Source: Nannocystaceae bacterium
GTDB lineage: Bacteria; Myxococcota_A; Polyangia; Nannocystales; Nannocystaceae
Assembly: GCA_016763875.1 (NCBI GenBank)
Contig: JAESSZ010000044.1
Location: 1 to 5,540, forward strand
Length of the DNA: 5,540 bases
Direction of reading: 5' to 3'
Shown here piece after piece: positions 1-5,540 of this stretch. The notes beneath the pieces were generated by a model. That model made no database searches. It was not told where the DNA came from and was given only the letters and a program-made list of their open reading frames with translations. How positions within the stretch are numbered: position 1 is the first letter of the stretch; each line of letters starts with the position of its first letter. The position numbers and the translations under genes were made by a program.

Positions 1-691
1 AGACCGCGGCCACCCGTGTCTCGCCCGGGTTGTGGTACGGCGACCAACTCGAAACGACATTGCCGTCGTCATCGAGCACGACGACGGAGGCTTCGTACCG
101 ATCGATGCAGTGGTCGGCGCCAACGCCGTCCGACTCGACAATGACCATGCCCGCCGGACAACGATCGGTCCACACTTCTTCGCGCAGTCCCTCGTTCGGT
201 AGCGGCGCTGCTGTCGGATCGCAGCGCGTCAAGGGATCGCTGCAGCACCGCCACTGGCCCTCGGCAGGACACGATCCGGGGTACAGGTCGAACGTTTCAG
301 GGCAAAGCACGTCGTTGAGACACAAGCCCGGGGCACCAAGATGGCTGCACGGTTGGGAAGCGGGGATGCAGCACTGGTTGGCCGGCGTCCCGCGACACAC
401 AGCTTGAAACGTAGCGTCGTTCGGACCACACAGTGCGGCGTCGCGACACTCACCGGGGACATCGACCACCGCGCACGTCGTAGGCACGCGACCCGCAGGG
501 CTTTCGTCGCCCCCCTCGGAGGACTCGCCCGATTCATCGGCAACCGAGGACGGGATTCCCTCGGCGCCACCGTGTGACGTCGTCGCCGCGGTCGCAGTCG
601 TGCCGTCGTCCTCTGAGGATCCCGCGCCAGGCAACGGCTCGCCGCCGCATGTGGCGAGCGCCAAACTCGCCCCGACAATCCAACTCCGCAT
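1..691 (-). CDS. Secreted lipoprotein with two six-Cys modules and an FGE-sulfatase (SUMF1)-like domain, 3' end off window
   Basis: The reading frame is open for 230 codons from ATG at 691 to the left edge, so the C-terminus is missing. Residues 1-15 form a short signal peptide ending in a lipobox-like L12-A-T-C15; Thr at -1 is uncommon. An acidic Ser/Thr/Gly-rich linker (about 16-70) follows, as in many myxobacterial lipoproteins. Cysteines 73, 82, 88, 99, 107 and 108 are repeated with identical spacing at 115, 124, 130, 141, 149 and 150, with another Cys at 157. From 178 the sequence reads C-P-A-G-M-V, then C195-I-D-R-Y-E-A, then W216-S-P-Y-H-N-P, which is the N-terminal signature of formylglycine-generating-enzyme (SUMF1)-type domains of myxobacteria. 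Most such bacterial homologues are not proven enzymes, and the catalytic region lies outside the window. A weak Shine-Dalgarno (GGTGGA, 6-base spacer) supports the start. The gene lies 49 bases downstream of the kinase gene on the same strand. The reading frame is firm; the function is open. Confidence 0.85.
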   Translation of the reverse strand, partial: MRSWIVGASLALATCGGEPLPGAGSSEDDGTTATAATTSHGGAEGIPSSVADESGESSEGGDESPAGRVPTTCAVVDVPGECRDAALCGPNDATFQAVCRGTPANQCCIPASQPCSHLGAPGLCLNDVLCPETFDLYPGSCPAEGQWRCCSDPLTRCDPTAAPLPNEGLREEVWTDRCPAGMVIVESDGVGADHCIDRYEASVVVLDDDGNVVSSWSPYHNPGETRVAAV

Positions 692-740
692 GGCGGGTCC
701 ACCGTAACAGAGGCGAGACCCTCCACCGTGGAGTCGGCCA
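692..740 (-). promoter_or_regulatory. Kinase-lipoprotein intergenic spacer with small dyad and repeated GGTGGA
   Basis: This 49-base gap holds a perfect dyad at 721-733 (6-base arms around one central base). The octamer TCCACCGT occurs at 698-705 and again at 722-729. Read on the minus strand, the copy nearer the lipoprotein start contains its likely ribosome binding site GGTGGA; the other copy is part of the dyad. No terminator-like T run is present, which fits co-transcription of kinase and lipoprotein. Any role of the dyad is inference. Confidence 0.3.
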
Positions 741-2246
741 CTAGGTTGCTCGCGGTGGCCACCTGGGAAGCTCGGCGGCGATCGCCTCAAGTCGCTCTGC
801 GACCGCGTCCATCGTCGGCGGCCGGTCATCGCGACCTTTCGCGAGGCACTCACCGATGAGGTCCTGCAACGCCGACGGGACTTCCACCCCCGCGTCCTCG
901 AGGCGTGGCGGCGTTCGATTCCGTTGCGCTGCGAGATACGCGGCGGGCGCCAAGTCGCCAAAGATCAAACGCCCGGTGAGCATGAAATGCGCGAGCAGCC
1001 CCAGCGCATAGACGTCGGCACGACCATCGACCGCACGGCCATCCACCGTTTGCTCGGGTGCCATGTACGCGGGTGTCCCCGTGATAGCCCCCACCATCGT
1101 GAGGCCGGCTTGCTCGGGTGCAGCGACCTTGACCAACCCGAAGTCCAGCACCTTCACAAAGTCACGCTCGCGTCCGTAGGTGCATACGAAGATGTTCGCG
1201 GGCTTGATGTCCCGATGCACCAGACCGGCTTCATGCGCCTCCGCCAACGACGCGCAGATCTGCCGACACATGTGGACCACGCGCGCGACCGGCTGTCGCC
1301 CTTCGCCATCGACGAGTCGTTGCAGGTCGGAACCCTCCAATAGCTCCATCACGTAGTAGAGGCTCCCGTCCGCGGTGACGCCGAAGTCGTAGATCTCGAT
1401 CGTGTGCGGACAGCGAAGTGCCGCCGTCGCCTGCACCTCGCGCTCGAACCGCTTTTCCATGCCCTCACGGGCAAACGGGTCATCGACTCGGTCGGTGCGG
1501 ATCAGCTTGACGGCGGCCGGGCGCGCGAGATGAGAGTGACTCGCGGTCCAGACCTCGCCCATCGCTCCCGCGCCAAGTCGTCGGTTCAGCGTATAGGCGC
1601 CCATCCGCCGCGCCTCAACGACGCGTTCCTCCAGGGAAGAGACCACATGCGCGATGCCGTAGGCGACCGCAGTCGCAACCAGGTCCGCGCGAAAGGTGGC
1701 CACCATCTGCCATAAGTCCGCGGCCGGTACGAGACCAGCCGTCGCCAGCGCCGCGTAGGCCGCCACGTCAACCGCGGTCGCGGCCAGCCCATTGAACGCC
1801 GCGCGACGCGGAGTCCCGGGAACCAACACGGGGAACAGCATCACGGCCACTGCGATCCCGGGGACGGTCCCCGCCAGCGAGTCGCCCTGTGCGACAAGGT
1901 GACGGACCAGTCCGCTGGACACGGCCAAGACCATGAGAAAGGCGGTGCCGACCATTCGCATCTGGCGCGGCGTCAGGCGGCGGCCACGCAAGCCAATCGC
2001 GGCGAGCCCCGCCAACGAGAGCATCCAGATGGCCGCTCCCATCCGCACCCACGTCTGCGGCTCCCCACGTCCGGCTGACAACTCGACGAGGGAAAACACG
2101 AGCCCAACGCTCGCCACGAACGCGACCAACATCGCGATGAGCACAAGCCGCCGGGTTGCGTCGGTCAGCAGGTCCTGGCGAAGCGGCGGCACCAGCACCT
2201 GCTCCGTGGCTGCGGGCCCAGGCATCGACGGGCAAGTGTGCCGCAT
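741..2246 (-). CDS. Membrane-anchored Ser/Thr protein kinase, N-terminal six-helix domain and C-terminal Hanks kinase
   Basis: From the ATG at 2246 the product has 501 residues. The N-terminal half has about six hydrophobic segments (roughly 34-56, 69-86, 98-119, 128-144, 149-175, 187-204), probably a membrane sensor or anchor. The cytoplasmic kinase domain begins near residue 218. It has the glycine loop GAGAMGEVW (225-233), ATP-binding Lys247, helix-C Glu270, catalytic loop H-R-D346-I-K-P-A-N351, DFG from Asp368, the GTPAYMAPE segment ending at Glu398, and a C-terminal R-P-P-T-M motif. All catalytic residues are present, so it should be active. The protein stops right after the kinase fold; many myxobacterial kinases instead put the kinase first and a sensor or TPR region after it. 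The start is uncertain. ATG 2303 adds 19 Arg-rich residues with no visible ribosome site; ATG 2246 has GAGGGA 13 bases upstream, a long spacer; ATG 2225 is also possible. The substrate is unknown; the lipoprotein gene follows downstream. Confidence 0.93.
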   Translation of the reverse strand: MRHTCPSMPGPAATEQVLVPPLRQDLLTDATRRLVLIAMLVAFVASVGLVFSLVELSAGRGEPQTWVRMGAAIWMLSLAGLAAIGLRGRRLTPRQMRMVGTAFLMVLAVSSGLVRHLVAQGDSLAGTVPGIAVAVMLFPVLVPGTPRRAAFNGLAATAVDVAAYAALATAGLVPAADLWQMVATFRADLVATAVAYGIAHVVSSLEERVVEARRMGAYTLNRRLGAGAMGEVWTASHSHLARPAAVKLIRTDRVDDPFAREGMEKRFEREVQATAALRCPHTIEIYDFGVTADGSLYYVMELLEGSDLQRLVDGEGRQPVARVVHMCRQICASLAEAHEAGLVHRDIKPANIFVCTYGRERDFVKVLDFGLVKVAAPEQAGLTMVGAITGTPAYMAPEQTVDGRAVDGRADVYALGLLAHFMLTGRLIFGDLAPAAYLAAQRNRTPPRLEDAGVEVPSALQDLIGECLAKGRDDRPPTMDAVAERLEAIAAELPRWPPRAT

Positions 2247-2311
2247 CCCCGGCTGGGTGTCCCTCAAGGCGCGATTTGGGCGACGTCGTACCGCCGCGTG
2301 CATCGGCCCAT

Positions 2312-2324
2312 CCGTGGTTCACGG
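2312..2324. repeat. Small dyad CCGTG-GTT-CACGG
   Basis: This is a perfect 5-base inverted repeat with a 3-base centre. It sits just upstream of the alternative kinase start at 2303 and only 9 bases from the larger inverted repeat at 2334. It could be half of an operator. Dyads of this size also arise by chance in GC-rich DNA. Confidence 0.25.
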
Positions 2325-2333
2325 CCCACCGGT

Positions 2334-2369
2334 GCCACCCAGGCGGCACGGGATTTGGCCCTGGGTGGC
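2334..2369. repeat. Perfect 10-base inverted repeat in the divergent promoter region
   Basis: GCCACCCAGG at 2334-2343 is the exact reverse complement of CCTGGGTGGC at 2360-2369, with a 16-base centre. Arm centres are 26 bases apart, about two and a half helical turns. No T run follows on either strand, so it does not look like an intrinsic terminator. Its place between two divergent genes suggests a regulator site or an mRNA leader hairpin; neither is shown by sequence alone. Confidence 0.4.
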
Positions 2370-2453
2370 CGCAGGGTGGATCTGGTGGCCAATGCCAGGA
2401 CTCGGCGCCCCCGCGAAAATACCGCCTCGATCGTCGGGTTTGCGCCGAGACCG

Positions 2454-2463
2454 GCACGCGTGC
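2454..2463. repeat. Perfect palindrome GCACGCGTGC upstream of the MBOAT gene
   Basis: This ten-base palindrome without a spacer ends 37 bases before the GTG start at 2501, where an operator overlapping a promoter or leader could sit. No second copy was seen in the intergenic region, and a chance origin is possible. Confidence 0.25.
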
Positions 2464-2500
2464 TTCATTGCCCCCGCGCCGACCGGGCTGCAGGGCTGTC

Positions 2501-4147
2501 GTGCTGTTTCCGACGTTCGATTTTCTGCTCTTTGCGCTCCCGGTAATCCTTGGCTTCTGGGTGCTTTCAGGCCGCCCCGTGGCCCGCGTTCTTTTCCTGG
2601 TCGCGGCGAGCTACTTCTTTTATATGGCGGGTCCGAAGACGGATCCCCCGCCAGCGCCTTGGTACTACGCGGCGCTTTTGCTGTTCTCGACGTCGCTCGA
2701 CTTCGTCATCGGCAAACGAATCCACGCGCTGGCTGGCGAGGCCGCATCCGAAGACGAGGCCGTCCAGGCGCGGGCAAAGCGGCGACGCAACTGGTGGTTG
2801 GTGGTGAGCATGGTGGGCAACCTGGGGCTGCTCGCCTACTTCAAGTACGTCAACTTCTTCATCCAGGCGTTCTCGGACATCGCGGCGCTCTTCGATGTGT
2901 CGGTCCCGGGCCTGCACCTGGACATCATCCTGCCGCTAGGCATCAGTTTCTACACGTTCCAGAGTCTCAGCTACACGCTCGACGTGTGGCGTGGCCGACT
3001 GCAACCCGAGACCTCGTTCGCCCGTTTCGCCCTCTTCGTCGCGTTCTTCCCCCAGCTTGTCGCGGGCCCGATCGTTCGCGCCAGTCAGTTTCTTCCTCAG
3101 CTTCGTCGCGGGCCTCAGTTTTCACGCGACAATATCGAAGCGGGCGCCTTTCGGATCGTGCGTGGCCTCGCCAAGAAGGTCGTGCTCGGCGACTGGATCG
3201 CGGTCCATCTCACCGACGTCATCTTCGATACGCCGTCGACGTTCACTTCCGCTGAGCTCCTGCTCGCGCTGTACGCCTACACGCTACAGATTTACGCTGA
3301 CTTCTCGGGCTACTCCGACATCGCAATCGGCCTCGGTCGCATGCTCGGATTTCAGCTACCGGAGAACTTCGACCGGCCGTACCAGTCACGCGACATCGCG
3401 GAGTACTGGCGCCGCTGGCACATGACCCTGTCGTCATGGCTCCGCGACTATCTCTTCTTTCAGGTTCTGGCCCGATTTGGCGCACGCAGCGGGTACTTCG
3501 CGCTGTGGCTGACGATGTTCCTCGTTGGCATGTGGCACGGGGCGAACTGGAACTTCGTGATCTACGCCAACTGCCACGCGGCAGCGATGGTCTTCAACCG
3601 CTGGAACAGAACGCGCAAGAAAAACAAGCCGCTCTCGCAGCGACTGTGGCGCTGGACTGCAGGGGGCATCGTGGGCGTCGGTGTCTCGACGTGGCTGCTG
3701 CAGACGATCGTCGCGCTGCCGCTGACCCAAGCGATCGTGCTGTCAATGTTCGGCGGTGTCGTGTTTTTGGGCATCACCGCGTTGCCGCAAAAAGGCGGCA
3801 AGCTCGTTGGTGCGACGCACATCTTCCTGACGGTGCATCTGATTGTGCTGTCGCGGATCTTCTTCCGTGCGCCGGACCTGGAAACCGCGCGAACATTCAT
3901 CGCCGGTCTGCTCGCGTTTGACATGCACGGGATCCGACCGGGCCTGGTCAGCGTGTGGGTCTACGTCGCTATCGTGGGTGGACTTGCGTATCACTTCACG
4001 CCCAAGAAGTGGATCGACGAGTCGCTGTACGGCGTGTTCCGACGTACGCCCGGGGTAGTGCTGGGGCTGCTGTTTGTCGCGCTGTGTTACGGGCTGATGT
4101 CGCTGCTGCAGGGTGCACCGCGCGCGTTCATCTACTTCCAGTTTTAG
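2501..4147 (+). CDS. MBOAT family O-acyltransferase, AlgI-type
   Basis: This integral membrane acyltransferase of 548 residues probably passes acyl groups, typically acetyl, across the inner membrane to an envelope polysaccharide, as AlgI and PatA do. The N-terminus L-F-P-T-F-D-F-L-L-F matches the usual AlgI-family start. Further family blocks are P-L-G-I-S-F-Y-T-F (145-153), F-F-P-Q-L-V-A-G-P-I-V-R-A (182-194), I-Y-A-D-F-S-G-Y-S-D-I-A-I-G (264-277), W-R-R-W-H307, and the active-site block G-M-W-H346-G-A-N-W-N-F. The FFRAP segment (454-458) and the terminal F-I-Y-F-Q-F are also typical. Both conserved histidines are present and the length is normal, so it should be functional. The frame is open for 115 codons further upstream, but that part overlaps the kinase gene antisense and has no family similarity. 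GTG 2501, with AGGG five bases before it, is the best start. The SGNH-type gene beyond the TPR frame is its likely partner. The acceptor is unknown. Confidence 0.95.
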   Translation: MLFPTFDFLLFALPVILGFWVLSGRPVARVLFLVAASYFFYMAGPKTDPPPAPWYYAALLLFSTSLDFVIGKRIHALAGEAASEDEAVQARAKRRRNWWLVVSMVGNLGLLAYFKYVNFFIQAFSDIAALFDVSVPGLHLDIILPLGISFYTFQSLSYTLDVWRGRLQPETSFARFALFVAFFPQLVAGPIVRASQFLPQLRRGPQFSRDNIEAGAFRIVRGLAKKVVLGDWIAVHLTDVIFDTPSTFTSAELLLALYAYTLQIYADFSGYSDIAIGLGRMLGFQLPENFDRPYQSRDIAEYWRRWHMTLSSWLRDYLFFQVLARFGARSGYFALWLTMFLVGMWHGANWNFVIYANCHAAAMVFNRWNRTRKKNKPLSQRLWRWTAGGIVGVGVSTWLLQTIVALPLTQAIVLSMFGGVVFLGITALPQKGGKLVGATHIFLTVHLIVLSRIFFRAPDLETARTFIAGLLAFDMHGIRPGLVSVWVYVAIVGGLAYHFTPKKWIDESLYGVFRRTPGVVLGLLFVALCYGLMSLLQGAPRAFIYFQF

Positions 4148-4192
4148 CGCTGCGGCGCATTCGTTGGAACCTCGCGTCACGAACGAACTGCG

Positions 4193-4732
4193 GTGGTCAC
4201 CCGAAACCTGGGCTCCCTCTACGACGAAGTCGGCGACCGCGACGCAGCGGTCGCCGCGTACACCCGAGCGATCAAGATCCTAGAACGCAGTTCGTCGACC
4301 TCCGCAAACCTCGCATCTTACCGAGGTGATCTCAGGCGAGTGCTCCGTACGCAAGGTCGACTGGACGCATCCCTCGCCGCAACAACCGCGGCGACCGAGC
4401 AGCTCTCAGCCATGGATCCAGCGCCCGTACTCATCGAGGTCCCCGTGCTCGTCGCACACGCACAGACACTGCTAGCAATGGACCGACGCAACGAGGCAAG
4501 GGCCGCAGCCACACGCGCTGTAGACATGCTCCGAGGCGACCGACCCAAACATGCAGGCGAGGCGCTCAGCGTGCTCGCGAAGATCGAGTATGCCGACGGT
4601 TCACCAGACGTTGTCGTCGCGCCTCTTGTCGAACGTGCCGCGGAGGCATTCGAGCGCGCCGCACCCAACATCCAACCACAGGCGAAGGAGATTCGTGCCT
4701 GGTGGACCTCCGTGTCGCAAGCGGCGCGGTGA
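4193..4732 (+). CDS. Short TPR-repeat protein, possibly the remnant of a larger TPR (kinase-TPR) gene
   Basis: A GTG-started frame encodes 179 residues of almost purely helical, Ala-rich sequence. TPR1 is clear at 3-32 (L6, G7, Y10, G14, A18, Y23, A26), with degenerate TPR-like helix pairs near 44-72, 87-115 and 121-155. There is no signal peptide, membrane segment or enzymatic motif. TPRs usually mediate protein-protein contacts. The pattern resembles the C-terminal TPR end of larger myxobacterial proteins, including Ser/Thr kinases with TPR tails, so it may be what is left of such a gene. A-ending codons (CGA, GCA, ACA, CTA) are clearly more frequent than in the flanking genes, which fits a separate origin. 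The frame is the same as that of the MBOAT gene, is open from its TAG stop, and lacks a good ribosome site. A genuine small scaffold gene of the acylation locus remains possible. Confidence 0.55.
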   Translation: MVTRNLGSLYDEVGDRDAAVAAYTRAIKILERSSSTSANLASYRGDLRRVLRTQGRLDASLAATTAATEQLSAMDPAPVLIEVPVLVAHAQTLLAMDRRNEARAAATRAVDMLRGDRPKHAGEALSVLAKIEYADGSPDVVVAPLVERAAEAFERAAPNIQPQAKEIRAWWTSVSQAAR

Positions 4733-4802
4733 AGCGACATGGCGTGGTACGGAGCGTCCGGCTCAAGTTCGGCTGGAGTTTCGAAGAGACAGACTCGGCG
4801 CT
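4733..4802 (+). other. Spacer between TPR frame and SGNH-type gene
   Basis: These 70 bases hold no gene and no visible stem-loop followed by T residues. The purine-rich GAAGAGAC just before the ATG at 4803 is the only plausible ribosome binding element. Read-through transcription from the MBOAT gene into the SGNH-type gene is therefore possible. Confidence 0.4.
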
Positions 4803-5540
4803 ATGGTACTGCCGCTACCGCCTGTGACCACCGCCGACAATACCAACTCGCCGCACGAGCCAGGTCCGTCGATCGCATGGCCAACGGTGGGTCGCGTGGG
4901 ACCAGCCATGGCGGTTGTCGCGGCATGCCTGCTCGCGGTGTTCCTTGTCCCGGGTTTGCAGGCGTACCGGCCGTGGCAGTCTGGCGATCCACTGCCCTTT
5001 TGGAATCTCATTGAACGGCCGTTTGCAGTTCAAGCGAGCGAGGTTGAGCAACAACACACGGATGCGCTGGAGGCCGTCACCAACGAGGTGCTGAGCGCCG
5101 ACGAACCCGCGCCCCCCGTGGCCGCGCCGCCCAAACCGATCGTCGAACCCGAGACCGGAACAAAGCTCGCGGCGTTCGTCCCGCAGGCCGAGGACGAAGC
5201 CGACGTCGTCACCTCGTTGGAGCTGCCGGGCGGCACCGAGCTCAACAGATTTTACGAGTCGCTTGCCCGCACAGATGCCTCCATCGCGGGCGCGGTCACA
5301 AGAATCTCGCACTGGGGTGACTCCTCGATCGGCATCGACGGCATTACCTCTGCGATTCGGCGGCGCATGCAAAATCGATTCGGGGACGCGGGTCACGGTT
5401 TCCACCTGATGGCGCCACCGAGTACCTCGTACCGCCACCGGGAGGTCGACTTTTCGCACAACGACAAGTGGGGCAAGTGCTTCATCATTCAAAAGTGTCG
5501 GCGCGACGGCCACTACGGACTCGGAGGCACGACGTTCAAG
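4803..5540 (+). CDS. Membrane-anchored SGNH/GDSL-like hydrolase or acyltransferase partner, 3' end off window
   Basis: The frame is open for 246 codons from ATG 4803 to the right edge. A single hydrophobic segment at about 33-51 is a signal anchor, placing the rest outside the inner membrane. Residues 80-140 form an acidic, Pro-rich linker. The SGNH block I follows: H170-W-G-D-S174-S-I-G, then R-F-G-D-A-G-H-G-F-H near 192-201. This resembles periplasmic SGNH proteins of the PatB/AlgJ/AlgX kind, in which the GDS serine is the nucleophile. Many relatives read GDSH; here it is GDSS. The later blocks with the catalytic Asp and His lie off the window, so activity cannot be judged. The start is only moderately supported: GAAGAGA lies about 13 bases upstream and no other in-frame ATG or GTG occurs in the preceding 60 bases. 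Being close to the MBOAT gene suggests it works on the same acylated polymer. Confidence 0.78.
   Translation, partial: MVLPLPPVTTADNTNSPHEPGPSIAWPTVGRVGPAMAVVAACLLAVFLVPGLQAYRPWQSGDPLPFWNLIERPFAVQASEVEQQHTDALEAVTNEVLSADEPAPPVAAPPKPIVEPETGTKLAAFVPQAEDEADVVTSLELPGGTELNRFYESLARTDASIAGAVTRISHWGDSSIGIDGITSAIRRRMQNRFGDAGHGFHLMAPPSTSYRHREVDFSHNDKWGKCFIIQKCRRDGHYGLGGTTFK

Larger units (their letters stand above)
2247..2500. promoter_or_regulatory. Divergent intergenic region between kinase and MBOAT genes
   Basis: About 250 bases separate the two outward-facing starts, so promoters for both transcription units should lie here. Open frames cross it, but their composition is Arg- and Pro-rich and resembles no protein family I know. 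I could not find a convincing -35/-10 pair on either strand. What is visible are three perfect dyads (annotated separately) and a run of GGTGG motifs at 2364, 2375 and 2384. The left limit shifts to 2304 if the kinase starts at its upstream ATG. Confidence 0.5.

Noticed and set aside
229..762. Minus-strand frame of 177 codons over the lipoprotein
   Set aside because: It overlaps the lipoprotein in another frame; only the lipoprotein frame shows a lipobox, periodic cysteines and the FGE-type signature.
778..785. GCGATCGC octamer (HIP1-like)
   Set aside because: I noticed only this copy, and it is inside the kinase coding region; it is expected by chance at this GC content.
1768..2457. Minus-strand frame of 229 codons
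   Set aside because: Trp/Arg/Gly-rich shadow of the kinase 5' region; the kinase frame carries the clear membrane and catalytic motifs.
2451..2470. Sigma-54-like GGCACG element before the MBOAT gene
   Set aside because: The GC of the -12 element is not at the required distance from the GG; the nearby TTGC is too far downstream.
2156..2500. 115-codon N-terminal extension of the MBOAT frame
   Set aside because: It is Pro/Arg-rich, lies partly antisense to the kinase gene, and the family's typical N-terminus begins at GTG 2501 with a weak ribosome site.
1933..3255. Long plus-strand frame of 440 codons
   Set aside because: It overlaps the kinase antisense and the MBOAT gene in another frame, is Arg-rich with no recognisable motif, and is explained by GC-rich shadow coding.
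4183..4295. 10-base inverted repeat ACGAACTGCG / CGCAGTTCGT flanking the start of the TPR frame
   Set aside because: Arms are about 93 bases apart, the right arm is inside coding sequence, and no target duplication or transposase is present, so a chance match is likely.
4815..5513. Minus-strand frame of 232 codons opposite the SGNH-type gene
   Set aside because: Arg-rich shadow; the plus strand has a signal anchor, linker and GDS block in an uninterrupted frame.

Overview
The window is GC-rich and densely coding. It carries membrane-linked Ser/Thr kinase, surface lipoprotein and TPR genes of a kind typical of Myxococcota. The lipoprotein at the left edge has a short lipobox, then an Asp/Glu/Ser/Thr/Gly-rich linker, then Cys-rich modules, a style common in Nannocystales-like myxobacteria. 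The taxonomic guess is inferred from protein style only; there is no rRNA or marker gene to confirm it.

Layout. Minus strand, reading leftward from about 2246: a six-helix membrane Ser/Thr protein kinase (2246 to 741), then after 49 bases the 5' part of a predicted secreted lipoprotein (691 to beyond base 1). The lipoprotein has two tandem six-cysteine modules followed by the start of a formylglycine-generating-enzyme (SUMF1/FGE-sulfatase) type domain. These two genes probably form a transcription unit. Plus strand, reading rightward from 2501: an AlgI-type MBOAT O-acyltransferase (2501-4147), a short TPR protein or TPR gene remnant (4193-4732), and the 5' part of a membrane-anchored SGNH/GDSL-like protein (4803 to beyond 5540). 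Bases 2247-2500 form a divergent intergenic region with three small perfect dyad symmetries and no gene I can support.

How the genes may work together. The plus-strand set looks like a cell-envelope O-acylation locus. The MBOAT protein would carry an acyl group across the membrane, and the SGNH-type protein would transfer or remove it from an extracytoplasmic acceptor, as in AlgI/AlgJ/AlgX and PatA/PatB systems. The acceptor cannot be read from the window. The TPR reading frame between them looks foreign: its codon use differs from its neighbours and it resembles the C-terminal TPR half of a larger myxobacterial protein. The minus-strand pair would link a membrane kinase to a surface lipoprotein. 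No RNA gene, CRISPR array, insertion sequence or convincing intrinsic terminator was seen. The points most worth a second look are the exact 42-residue Cys-module duplication and the TPR insertion inside the acylation locus.
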